45,000 nucleotides of DNA from Candidatus Neomarinimicrobiota bacterium (GCA_036476315.1 JAZGBI010000015.1:1-45000), one strand, 5' to 3'. Shown: positions 24,265 through 32,114, counted from the stretch's first letter. The notes: generated by a model from the letters alone, not told the origin. Translations and numbers: made by a program.

Positions 24265-25326
24265 TTGACCTGCTGCTGCCGCCGGATACGATTGGCTGGA
24301 AAACTCAACCTGACGGAAATACTCTTTCTGGTTATTGCATTGTCAGGTTGTTCCAGATGGGCGGCCGGAGGTGAGGAAAGTAACGATCCCCCTTCTAGGC
24401 ATCTGTCCACCTTAAAAGCGTTTCAGGAAAGCCGCATAGTTAGAGAAAAATCGTGTCTAACCTGCCATACCGTGGGCGACCGGGGTGGGACCGTTGGACC
24501 GATTCTTGACCAGGTCGGAAACCGGAGGACAAAAGAGTGGCTTTCCACATGGTTGAAGGATCCCAACGCCGTCAAGGCGGGCACACAAATGCCCAATTTC
24601 CAGTTCTCCCCTGAGGAAGTCGAGGAAGTCGTGGGATATCTCACGCGGTTGCGAAAAGAGGTACCTACCCAGGAAATTCTCAGCCGGGAGGCACCCCTTG
24701 CGGAAAAAGGGAGGGAACTTCTGGAAGCGTACGGGTGCCAAGCATGTCACAGGATCGGGGATGCCGGTCGTTTTGTTGGGGTGGATCTCACATGGGTGGG
24801 AAAAAGAAAATCGACAGCGTGGGAGCAGATATGGTTGAAAAATCCCCAGGAATGGAACCGGGAGACGTTCATGCCGAATTTTCGTCTGACGGATGGCGAG
24901 ATTAGAGCACTCGCTGCGTACCTGAGCACTCTGCAAGGAGAGCACAACGATGCAGGAAAACGATGGGAAGCCAGATCGCGATTCTTCCTTGGGGGGTCAC
25001 GAGTCACGGCGGGAAAGATGGTTTATGACCGTTTTGGATGCTGGGGATGCCACGGAAAGAAAGGACGCAAACCGGACAGGAACCCGAATGCGGCACCGGA
25101 TGAAAGGGTGCCGGAGTTGTGGGGAACCATGAACCGTCTGTCGGATGAACAGGTGGAACAAATCATAAGGACCGGATCCCGGTCTCCATCGCTGGATCAG
25201 GACAAACCGCCGCCTTACTTCGCCTGTCCTGAATGGAAAGACGACATTTCGGACGATGAAATGACCAGTCTCATTGCCTATCTGAAGACACTCGGTCCAG
25301 AGAAAAAAGAATGGAGATTCCGGTGA
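24265..25326 (+). CDS. triheme c-type cytochrome, membrane-anchored
   Basis: Three covalent haem motifs are present: CLTCH, CQACH and CWGCH, each at the start of a cytochrome-c domain with a downstream Met ligand candidate ('GTQMPNFQF', 'ETFMPNFRL'). The N-terminus has a hydrophobic signal ending 'ALSGC', which looks like a lipobox. The frame opens at TTG 24265, but TTG 24292 gives a more compact lipoprotein signal. The product has up to 353 residues. It lies 10 bases after the monohaem cytochrome and overlaps the next gene, suggesting a multi-step electron-transfer chain outside the cytoplasm. Confidence 0.85.
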   Translation: MTCCCRRIRLAGKLNLTEILFLVIALSGCSRWAAGGEESNDPPSRHLSTLKAFQESRIVREKSCLTCHTVGDRGGTVGPILDQVGNRRTKEWLSTWLKDPNAVKAGTQMPNFQFSPEEVEEVVGYLTRLRKEVPTQEILSREAPLAEKGRELLEAYGCQACHRIGDAGRFVGVDLTWVGKRKSTAWEQIWLKNPQEWNRETFMPNFRLTDGEIRALAAYLSTLQGEHNDAGKRWEARSRFFLGGSRVTAGKMVYDRFGCWGCHGKKGRKPDRNPNAAPDERVPELWGTMNRLSDEQVEQIIRTGSRSPSLDQDKPPPYFACPEWKDDISDDEMTSLIAYLKTLGPEKKEWRFR

Positions 25327-26027
25327 AGCGGGAATGGGCTACCCTTTGCCTGGCAATTCTTCTGGGGTGCCTGGGTTACTCTCAGGAAACGGGAGCGATT
25401 GAGGGATTTGTCGGCTTTGCCGATGCATTCCCTCCCAGAAAAACAGTACGGGTTGCGAGGGACCAGGAGGTGTGTGGGCACAGTAAGCCCAATGAATCGT
25501 TCCTGGTCGATGCGGATTCGCGAGGTCTCGCAAACGCAGTGGTTTACTGGATTCCTCCGTCCTCTTCCCATACAAAAAAAGGTGAGCCTGCACCCATCGT
25601 TCTCGCCCAGAGTCAGTGCAGGTACGAGCCCCATGTCCAGGTGGGTTCCGTTGGCGCAATGCTGGAAATCGTCAACAACGACGGCATACTTCATAATATC
25701 CACGCCTACGATGGAAGGGACGAGACGCTGTTCAACATCGCTCAGCCGGGTGTCATGAAGAGTATGAAGCGAAGTCTGGATGATGTCTCCGGAGTTATCA
25801 AATTCAAGTGCGATGTGCACAGCTGGATGAACGGCTACCTCTTGATTTTCAGCGATGCAATCTACGCGATTACAGACTCCACCGGGCGTTACGCACTTAG
25901 CGGCGTGTCCGCAGGTGACCAGGAGATCCGGATCTGGCATGAGAGGTTGGGAGAGGTGACCCGGTCCGTTCAAGTCGATCCGTCGGAACCTGCTGTACTG
26001 GACCTGGTGATTGAACCGAATAGATAA
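25311..26027 (+). CDS. secreted cupredoxin-like copper protein with carboxypeptidase-regulatory-like tail
   Basis: The 238-residue exported protein has a signal peptide ('LCLAILLGCLGYSQ'). The middle contains His in 'GILHNIHAYD' and a C-x-x-H-x-x-M cluster in 'KFKCDVHSWMNGY', the ligand pattern of a type 1 copper (plastocyanin-like) site. The C-terminal 60 residues ('DSTGRYALSGVSAGDQEIRIWH') resemble a carboxypeptidase-regulatory-like beta sandwich. It overlaps the triheme cytochrome gene by 16 bases. GTG 25323 is an alternative start. A role as soluble electron carrier for the cytochromes is inferred. Confidence 0.78.
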   Translation: MEIPVKREWATLCLAILLGCLGYSQETGAIEGFVGFADAFPPRKTVRVARDQEVCGHSKPNESFLVDADSRGLANAVVYWIPPSSSHTKKGEPAPIVLAQSQCRYEPHVQVGSVGAMLEIVNNDGILHNIHAYDGRDETLFNIAQPGVMKSMKRSLDDVSGVIKFKCDVHSWMNGYLLIFSDAIYAITDSTGRYALSGVSAGDQEIRIWHERLGEVTRSVQVDPSEPAVLDLVIEPNR

Positions 26028-26049
26028 TCACTCTGGCTGAAGGGGATTC

Positions 26050-26799
26050 GTGAGCAAACTCAGCGTACCGGCCGTGACCGCAGATCAGATGAGGGAAGTA
26101 GATCGCCTCATGGTAGAGGAGTACAATATTTCGCTCGAAGAAATGATGGAGAACGCAGGGAGGAATCTGGCAGATCTGACCATGGAAATCCTTAATCGAA
26201 AGGGACCCCTGGAGAACGGTCGCCACGTGGTCGTCGCATGCGGAACTGGAAATAACGGAGGCGGTGGCATGGTAGCGACGCGATTTCTTTTCAACAGAGG
26301 TCTCGATTTAACGGTAGTTCTGGCCGGTGAGGAATCGAGGCTTAAGACCGCTCCCGCTCAAAGATGGCGAACTCTCAAACGGCTGCCGGTAACCGCCCTG
26401 GTGGCGAATGGACACGATGAGAGGGGCGTTTTTGCCGAATGCGACCTGATCATTGACGCGATCTTCGGCTATGGGCTGAGGGATACGCCAAAAGGCACAC
26501 CGGCTCGCGTCATCAGTGAGATTGTCAATTCCGGAAACACAAACGTGCTTTCCCTTGACGTCCCCTCCGGCCTCGACTCAACGGACGGATCCTTTGGCAA
26601 GGCCTGCATCCGGGCAATGGCGACCGTGACGCTGGCCCTCCCGAAGACCGGTCTTCGGGAACCGAAGGCAAAGGAATGTGTGGGAGATCTATTCCTCGCT
26701 GACATAGGCGTTCCGCCATCCCTGTACAAACATCTGGGGCTCCCGCCTCAATATCTCTTCACCCAGGAAACGATCCTGCCTCTCAATCCTATCTCGTGA
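26050..26799 (+). CDS. nnrE: NAD(P)H-hydrate epimerase (YjeF N-terminal domain)
   Basis: NnrE epimerises damaged NAD(P)H hydrates for repair. The 249-residue protein has 'QMREVDRLMVEEYNISLEEMMENAG', 'VVACGTGNNGGGGMVATRFL', 'IIDAIFGYGL' and 'VLSLDVPSGLDSTDG'. The C-terminal dehydratase (NnrD) domain is absent, so it is the stand-alone epimerase form. The start is GTG 26050, 22 bases after the cupredoxin gene. Confidence 0.9.
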   Translation: MSKLSVPAVTADQMREVDRLMVEEYNISLEEMMENAGRNLADLTMEILNRKGPLENGRHVVVACGTGNNGGGGMVATRFLFNRGLDLTVVLAGEESRLKTAPAQRWRTLKRLPVTALVANGHDERGVFAECDLIIDAIFGYGLRDTPKGTPARVISEIVNSGNTNVLSLDVPSGLDSTDGSFGKACIRAMATVTLALPKTGLREPKAKECVGDLFLADIGVPPSLYKHLGLPPQYLFTQETILPLNPIS

Positions 26800-26837
26800 A
26801 TTAGGTTTTTGCTCTGAACGGGGAACAAAATCATTTG

Positions 26838-26877
26838 TTGCTTGTTCAAGTATTTGACTATATATTCAACTAGTCGA
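26838..26877 (+). promoter_or_regulatory. merA promoter with two ArsR-type operator palindromes
   Basis: TTGCTT (26838-26843) and TATATT (26861-26866) are spaced 17 bases apart and read as -35 and -10. TTCAA-GTAT-TTGA (26845-26857) fills the spacer. TTCAA-CTAG-TCGA (26865-26877) starts in the -10 box, exactly 20 bases further on. A third copy, TTCAA-ATAG-TTGA, lies in the merTP promoter at 28761. Binding by the ArsR-type repressor encoded at 29378 would cover the promoter. Confidence 0.55.
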
Positions 26878-26887
26878 GTAGCAACAT

Positions 26888-28669
26888 GTGCATTCAAAAC
26901 GCCATAACAATCATGCCCGCGCATACCCTACATCTGCCATGGCGACGGAAGATGATAGACAAGGAGAAATGAAAGTGAAATCTGTTTCGAAGGAGAAGTC
27001 CCATGAAATTGAACTTGAAGTCCGGGGTATGACGTGTGACTCCTGCGCCGTGCATGTGAAGAATGCTCTGGAATCTGTCCCTGACGTATTATCTGCCTCT
27101 GTGCCCCACTGGACGGCGGGAGAAGCAGCGGTGAAAACCAGAGACGGTGTTATTGAAGATCGACTGGTTTCAGCTGTCAAGGCCGCCGGTTACAGTGCTA
27201 CTCTCCGCTCTCCCACCAGGGAATTTGAGAGTCTTGAGCCTGACAACCGTAGTTCGGACTACGATCTAATCGTTATTGGAACCGGCTGTGGCGGTATGGC
27301 AGCCGCGCTCAAAGCTTCAGAACTTGGGAAGTCCGTTCTTGTCGTGGAGGCGGGAACCATCGGAGGGACTTGCGTAAATATCGGGTGTGTTCCCTCAAAA
27401 ACACTGATCCGGGCTGCCGAGGTTTACCACAAGGCCAAGAACCACCCATTTAAGGGAATAGACATCCAGACCAATGGGGTGAATTGGCACGAGGTGGTGA
27501 AACAAAAGGACGGACTTGTGGACGAACTCAGGGAACAAAAATACGCGAATGTTCTTGCCTCCCAAGCGGAAAACATTACGTTCATGGAGGGGAGCGCCGA
27601 GATAAAGGGAGGCGGAGTCGTCGTAGATGGCGAACATTACTATTCTGCGAAGAAGATAGTGATTGCCGTTGGCGCTCGACCCAACGTTCTTCCCCTTGAA
27701 GGAATCGATAACGTTAATGTCCTCACGAGTACCACAATCATGAGCCTGGAGAAGCAACCGGGCTCTTTAGTGATAATTGGTGGTCGTGCTATTGCTCTGG
27801 AGCTTGGTCAGGCACTTGCAAGGTTGGGTACGAAAGTAACGATACTTCAGCGTAGTGACAGACTTATTCCCGACCATGAGCCAGAAATTTCTGAAGCCAT
27901 TCAAGAGTATCTTCAGAATGAAGGACTGGACATCTACACGGGCGTTAGTGCAAAACGAATTAAGGAAGAGAAGGGTAGAAAAATCGTTACTGTAGCAAAG
28001 GATGACGGGTTCCTCCAGGATTTTCAGGCCGAAGAGGTATTAATGGCCGTTGGCAGAGAACCGAACAGTCAAGATTTGGGTCTGGAGGAAGCAGGTGTGG
28101 AGACGGATGAAGGCGGATTTATCCTGGTGGACGACACCCTTCAAACCACAAATCCCCATATCTACGCTGTTGGTGACGTCACAACCTTACCCAAGTTGGT
28201 CTACGTGGCGGCGGCCGCAGGCGGAATTGCTGCTTCCCACGCCTTTGGAGATGCACCGCAGCCTCTGGACCTGTCTGTGTTGCCACAAGTGATTTTTACA
28301 GATCCTCAAATAGCCATCGTAGGATTAACTGAAACCCGGGCCACCGAAAAGGGCTATCAGGTCAAAACCACTCTACTTCCGCTGGATCATGTCCCCAGGG
28401 CGTTGGCGGCACGCGACACCAGGGGCTTCATCAAGTTGGTGGCCGATGAGGCTACGGACCGTCTACTGGGGGCCCATATTCTGGCGGCAGAAGGAGGTGA
28501 ATTAGTCCAGACCGCGGCCCTGGCCGTGAAGTTCGGGGTAACCAACGGCTTCACGCTATCTGATCTTCGACAAATGTTCTTTCCCTACCTGACCCAGGTT
28601 GAAGGGCTTAAACTGGCCGCTCAGACCTTTGAAAAAGATGTTACGCAGCTGTCATGCTGTGCTGGCTGA
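26888..28669 (+). CDS. merA: mercuric reductase MerA with N-terminal heavy-metal-binding domain
   Basis: MerA reduces Hg(II) to Hg(0) with NADPH in the cytoplasm. An HMA domain with 'GMTCDSCA' (C50/C53 in the longest frame) precedes a pyridine-nucleotide disulfide oxidoreductase with redox pair 'GGTCVNIGCVPSK'. The two C-terminal mercury-binding cysteines ('SCCAG') are present. The start is uncertain: GTG 26888, ATG 26939 or ATG 26969 (AAGGAG just before it) are all in frame, and the conserved part begins after the last one. The gene is first in a mer operon that uses an ArsR-type rather than a MerR-type regulator. Confidence 0.93.
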   Translation: MHSKRHNNHARAYPTSAMATEDDRQGEMKVKSVSKEKSHEIELEVRGMTCDSCAVHVKNALESVPDVLSASVPHWTAGEAAVKTRDGVIEDRLVSAVKAAGYSATLRSPTREFESLEPDNRSSDYDLIVIGTGCGGMAAALKASELGKSVLVVEAGTIGGTCVNIGCVPSKTLIRAAEVYHKAKNHPFKGIDIQTNGVNWHEVVKQKDGLVDELREQKYANVLASQAENITFMEGSAEIKGGGVVVDGEHYYSAKKIVIAVGARPNVLPLEGIDNVNVLTSTTIMSLEKQPGSLVIIGGRAIALELGQALARLGTKVTILQRSDRLIPDHEPEISEAIQEYLQNEGLDIYTGVSAKRIKEEKGRKIVTVAKDDGFLQDFQAEEVLMAVGREPNSQDLGLEEAGVETDEGGFILVDDTLQTTNPHIYAVGDVTTLPKLVYVAAAAGGIAASHAFGDAPQPLDLSVLPQVIFTDPQIAIVGLTETRATEKGYQVKTTLLPLDHVPRALAARDTRGFIKLVADEATDRLLGAHILAAEGGELVQTAALAVKFGVTNGFTLSDLRQMFFPYLTQVEGLKLAAQTFEKDVTQLSCCAG

Positions 28670-28729
28670 CGCGGAGATAGGTCGCTTGCGATTATGAAAG
28701 CAATAGAACGGAAACTTTTGAAATGCCAG

Positions 28730-28773
28730 TTAGTTAACTAATGGTATTCTTGTATATTCATTCAAATAGTTGA
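28730..28773 (+). promoter_or_regulatory. merTP promoter with ArsR-type operator
   Basis: TTAGTT (28730-28735) and TATATT (28753-28758), 17 bases apart, form a candidate promoter with the same -10 sequence as merA. TTCAA-ATAG-TTGA (28761-28773) lies just after the -10, matching the two merA operators. A 12-base palindrome TTAGTTAACTAA (28730-28741) covers the -35. Confidence 0.5.
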
Positions 28774-28784
28774 GGAGTCATAGA

Positions 28785-29381
28785 ATGAAAGGTACACTGC
28801 TTTCTTCAGTCCTTGCCGGCTTAGCCGCATCGTTCTGCTGCATCGGTCCGGCTCTGATCCTGCTGTTCGGTTCCACGACTCTGGGAGCGTTTTCATTTCT
28901 TGAACCTATCCGGCCCTACACGTCAACTGCCGCTATAGGGCTGCTCGGTTTTGCTTACATCAGGACTTACCGTAAAAAGTCTGATGAAACGTGTTGTGAC
29001 ATTGAAGAAAAGGAGAAGCTCATGAAGAATCAAAAGTTACAAAGGCGGGCGTTGTTGGGGATCACTCCGGTCGTTCTGGCGCTCATCCTGTTCCCCTATT
29101 CCACCGGACTGTTATACGCTGGTGACAAGCCAGAAAATGAAAAAAGTGGCGTGACGTCGGAGTGGACAGTCGAAGGGATGACCTGTCAATGGTGTGCCAG
29201 GGGGCTTGAAGGAGGCATTTCCTCAGTAGAGGGTGTAAGCCGGTGCGAGGTGGATTATGATTCTCAATCCATGATTTGCACCCTGGATGAAGATGTTCTG
29301 AAGGCCAAGGCAGTCCCTGCTCTGGTTAAAGAAATGGGATACGCAGCGGTGCCCAAGAAACAGAAGGAGACGACAGAGTGA
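28785..29381 (+). CDS. merTP: mercury transport protein, MerT-MerP fusion
   Basis: This 198-residue membrane protein imports Hg(II) to MerA. The first half is MerT-like, with the Cys pair in the first helix ('ASFCCIGPALILLFG') and a second pair in the cytoplasmic loop ('ETCCDIEE'). A third hydrophobic segment ('ALLGITPVVLALILFPY') leads to a C-terminal MerP-like HMA domain with 'GMTCQWCARGLE'. The start ATG 28785 follows TGAGGAG. It overlaps the ArsR-type gene by four bases. Confidence 0.88.
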   Translation: MKGTLLSSVLAGLAASFCCIGPALILLFGSTTLGAFSFLEPIRPYTSTAAIGLLGFAYIRTYRKKSDETCCDIEEKEKLMKNQKLQRRALLGITPVVLALILFPYSTGLLYAGDKPENEKSGVTSEWTVEGMTCQWCARGLEGGISSVEGVSRCEVDYDSQSMICTLDEDVLKAKAVPALVKEMGYAAVPKKQKETTE

Positions 29382-29770
29382 AGGATAGTTTTGAGCGTTC
29401 ATGTGTCCGGTCTTATGTAGACAAAGACAAGCTTATTTCGTTGAGAGCCGATCTTGCCCAGAATATCGATCTGGAACGGCACGCCGAGATACTCGCCATG
29501 ATGGCCGATCCGACCCGTCTCAAGATTCTCTACTCCCTCGCCACCGGGGGCGAATTGTGCGTCTGCGACCTGGCGGATACTCTTGACAAAGAGGTTTCCG
29601 CTATATCTCATCAATTGCGGAGATTGAGGGACAGGGGACTCGTGAAAAATCGCCGGGATGGCCTCACCATCTACTACCGTTTGGCAGAGAGCGAAGAGTG
29701 CCGGAAGGCGTGTGAACTCATTAACCGGATTTTCGAAACGGAAGAATCAGAGCTGGTATATGAAAGTTGA
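29378..29770 (+). CDS. ArsR/SmtB family metal-responsive repressor
   Basis: The 130-residue winged-helix protein has the alpha-3 metal site 'ELCVCDLA' with a C-x-C pair, and an N-terminal Cys ('FERSCVRSY') as in CadC-type sensors. The DNA-reading helix is 'VSAISHQLRRLRDRGLV'. It is co-encoded with merTP (overlap 29378-29381), so it probably controls the mer genes through the TTCAA-N4-TTGA palindromes. Most mer operons use MerR, though ArsR-type regulators of mercury genes are known in actinobacteria. Confidence 0.88.
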   Translation: MKDSFERSCVRSYVDKDKLISLRADLAQNIDLERHAEILAMMADPTRLKILYSLATGGELCVCDLADTLDKEVSAISHQLRRLRDRGLVKNRRDGLTIYYRLAESEECRKACELINRIFETEESELVYES

Positions 29771-30010
29771 GTTCTTCAGCGCGGGCTGTCGGTTGTCTGA
29801 AAGGACACTCGAAGTTCTCCGGGATCGTTTTCCAGAATCGGACATGAAAATCCATCTAGCGAGTGAATGCGTGGATGGAAGTTGTTGCAGGCTGGCTGAG
29901 AAATATGGAATCAGGGCAGTTCCCTCCCTTGTTGTCAATGAAAACTTGTTCTAACAGGGGTACCCCCAAAGAGCAGTTTTGAAACCTTGGCACAGATTCT
30001 TGCCTCCTAA
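29760..30010 (+). pseudogene. small thioredoxin-fold protein of the mer operon, frameshifted near its end
   Basis: From ATG 29760, overlapping the repressor gene by 11 bases, the frame reads a thioredoxin-like fold: 'KVEFFSAGCRLSERTLEVL', 'SECVDGSCCRLAEKYG' and 'IRAVPSLVVNENL'. It stops at TAA 29952, before the last strand and helix. In the -1 frame the sequence continues as 'VLTGVPPKSSFETLAQILAS' to TAA 30008, exactly the expected ending. One base is therefore missing around 29944-29950, or there is frameshifting. The first Cys motif is C-x-x-S rather than C-x-x-C. The type 'pseudogene' is provisional. Confidence 0.6.
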
Positions 30011-30090
30011 TGGCGAGTTAGTTCCCAGTCAATAACTCGTTTGAACCACAGAACAAGATGACATCTCTTCCTGTCATCGTGAAACAATTG

Positions 30091-31077
30091 ATGAAGGTCA
30101 ATCCAGGCCTTCTGCTCATCAGTCTATCGCTCATCACCTTTCAGTCACCCCTGCGCGGGCAGTGACCCCTCTGAAGTAACCCAACGCTTCCGGTCGGGAG
30201 TGGGACAGAGGGTATCGGGCTGGCGAGAAGTCAATGGATCGGTGGATCGGACTACGGTTTTTCACAGTGGGCTCCCAGCCGTTTCTCCCGCATGGAACCG
30301 GCCCACTCAGAGGATGAAGGGGAGAGCCACCTTGGGACCGTCACGATTCATAGGTTGGCCCCCTTTGTCATGTACGGCGCTTCCAACCGTTTGAACCTGC
30401 TGGTTGGAATCCCGTTTACCCACTGGAGTCAAACTGCAGACGAACCGGATGCTCATCACAGGACTGAAACCGTTGCCGGCTTCAGTGACATTACGGTAGG
30501 AGCTCACTGGTTAACTGTGAACCAGTCCTTCGGTCCCGGGCACCGTTTTTTCCTGGGGACAGATCTTACTCTTCCCACCGCCAGGAGTTATAAGGCGAGT
30601 CCGTTCTCCGAGGATGCCGATTCGGTGACGCACCGTCACTTCGCCCTGGGAGACGGAGTCGTATCATCATCTGTTGATTTCCAGTGGTGGTATCGATCTG
30701 AGTTTCCCTGGGTGGTGGGCATTACCGGTGAGTACCTGTTTCCCTGGTTTGAGAGTGATGCGGGATTCCTCCCGGGGAGAAAGCTCTTTTTCAACCTCCA
30801 CGCCATTGGACAGGCCCCGCTTTTTCCCAGGGTTTATCCGTATATCAAACTGAGGATGCAGGGAGAGCAAGAGGACCGATGGAAAGGAAAAGATGCCCCG
30901 AATTCCGGGGGGTTCATGGTGGCTGCCATGGTGGGTCTGGAACTGGAGATCACCGAATCAGTCGCAGCCGTGGTTTCCATAGAGTTGCCAGTGTGGCGGC
31001 GGTTCGAGGGATCCCAGCTCGATCCCTTTACCTTGTCTCTTAGCCTCAGGCGCCTGTGGCACCTGCATGGATCGTGA
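30091..31077 (+). CDS. predicted selenoprotein: exported beta-barrel-like protein with U-x-x-U after the signal peptide
   Basis: From ATG 30091 (or ATG 30058) the frame gives a signal peptide ('GLLLISLSLITFQSPLRGQ'), then UGA-Pro-Leu-UGA (30163-30165, 30172-30174). It then runs open to 31077 through an aromatic-rich, beta-strand-like protein ('GSDYGFSQWAPSRFSR', 'RLAPFVMYGASNRLNLLVG'). The next gene has a signal ending 'SQ' followed by CAMC at the same point, so both UGAs occupy cysteine positions. A SECIS-like hairpin with GGUC loop follows at 30185-30202. Read with Sec at both UGAs, the protein has 328 residues. It is annotated here as one gene; a frame starting at ATG 30292 would lack any export signal. 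No clear ribosome-binding site is seen. Confidence 0.72.
30185..30202 (+). promoter_or_regulatory. candidate bacterial SECIS element
   Basis: CGCTTCC (30185-30191) pairs with GGGAGTG (30196-30202) around a GGTC loop, giving seven pairs with two G-U wobbles. The loop starts 26 bases after the first UGA and 17 bases after the second, in the distance range of bacterial SECIS elements. GGUC is the apical loop recognised by SelB in E. coli fdhF. Confidence 0.65.
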
Positions 31078-31080
31078 ACC

Positions 31081-32031
31081 ATGTGGCGTTCGTTTTTTCT
31101 GGTTTTGATTTTCTCTCGATCTCTTTTCTCACAGTGTGCCATGTGCAACAGTCCGCCTCCCCCGGCGGGCGGGAGCGAAGTAGGAGGTTCATCCGTACAG
31201 ACAGTGGGCATAGTCTCAATTGAGGAAGGTGATTTTCAGCAGTTGGGCCTGGGCCGGGGAGAGAAAAGATTCGGCATATCCTTCGATCGAATTCTTCTTA
31301 AAATTAACGAGATCGGAAATACTCCTGTAGATCTTTTCCGGGTCACCGATCTTGTCAGTTTATCAGGAGGAATCGGTCTGGCGCGGGGACTCAGTCTGTG
31401 GGGACAGATTCCCCTGGGAAAGAATAGAGATGAAAGTCGATGGACGATGGGGAATCCAGCGTTCGGTCTGCGGTGGAGACCCGGCGTCCTGGAGACGGAA
31501 AGAGGAGTCATTGTATATGTGAACGAAGGACTGGTCGTTCCTCTGGGCGAGTCACTCTTTGGCAGTTATGAGGATCCATCATTAGGGCAGATAGACGCTG
31601 GGAGGACTCCGGCCGCACAGAGCGCTTACCTGAACAGAGCTGTGACCGAAGTCTGGATTGATTCCAAAAAGTCACGTCTGTTCGGACTTCAATTTCTGTG
31701 GGATTTTCCCCTCAATAGAGCTTCCGGTGGGATCCATCCGGGAGAAGTTCTCCAATTGAGCCTCCATACCATAGACCGGAGATTTGCTGGCCCCGGATTT
31801 GTTCCCTACCTGGCGCTGATCTACCGGAACCAAGGTCCCGATAAAAAAGGGGGTAGGGAGATCGAGAATTCAGAGGGTTGGTTCATTCACGGAATCGCTG
31901 CCCTGACGGTGCGGTTGAGTCCCGACTACCGGGTGACCGTGTCAACAAGTGGCCCTCTGATGATCGGGATTGTTGGGGCTGATCTGAGTCAAACGAATTT
32001 CGGTATATCGCTGTTCTGGCAGCCAGACTAG
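31081..32031 (+). CDS. exported beta-barrel-like protein with CAMC motif after the signal peptide
   Basis: The 316-residue protein has a signal peptide ('SFFLVLIFSRSLFSQ') followed at once by C-A-M-C, then a proline-rich linker ('NSPPPPAGGSEVGG'). A run of amphipathic strands follows, with many Gly and aromatic residues and a Trp-Gln-Pro-Asp C-terminus, consistent with an outer-membrane barrel. It begins 3 bases after the predicted selenoprotein and has a thiol pair where that protein has Sec-x-x-Sec. No family is recognised with confidence. Confidence 0.75.
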   Translation: MWRSFFLVLIFSRSLFSQCAMCNSPPPPAGGSEVGGSSVQTVGIVSIEEGDFQQLGLGRGEKRFGISFDRILLKINEIGNTPVDLFRVTDLVSLSGGIGLARGLSLWGQIPLGKNRDESRWTMGNPAFGLRWRPGVLETERGVIVYVNEGLVVPLGESLFGSYEDPSLGQIDAGRTPAAQSAYLNRAVTEVWIDSKKSRLFGLQFLWDFPLNRASGGIHPGEVLQLSLHTIDRRFAGPGFVPYLALIYRNQGPDKKGGREIENSEGWFIHGIAALTVRLSPDYRVTVSTSGPLMIGIVGADLSQTNFGISLFWQPD

Positions 32032-32060
32032 CTCAGTGTGTTGTTCACAGCTTGACTATT

Positions 32061-32076
32061 TGTCGCTCATCTGACA
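32061..32076. promoter_or_regulatory. Crp/Fnr-type operator TGTCG-N6-TGACA (site 3)
   Basis: The site is a 5-6-5 palindrome with one mismatch to sites 1 and 2, located 38 bases before ATG 32115. It separates the two outer-membrane protein genes from the DUF3179-thioredoxin transcription unit. Being imperfect, it is weaker evidence than the other two. Confidence 0.4.
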
Positions 32077-32114
32077 GTACGTCCAGACAGAACAGTGTAA
32101 TATCGTGACATAAC

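Noticed and set aside
28730-28741. 12-base palindrome TTAGTTAACTAA as a separate operator
   Set aside because: It is single-copy, covers a probable -35 box, and does not match the operator repeated at the merA promoter.
30200-30394. 64-codon open frame overlapping the predicted Sec-containing gene in another frame
   Set aside because: It has no export signal and no continuation. The frame with the two UGAs joins a signal peptide to the barrel region without other stops, so it explains the sequence better.
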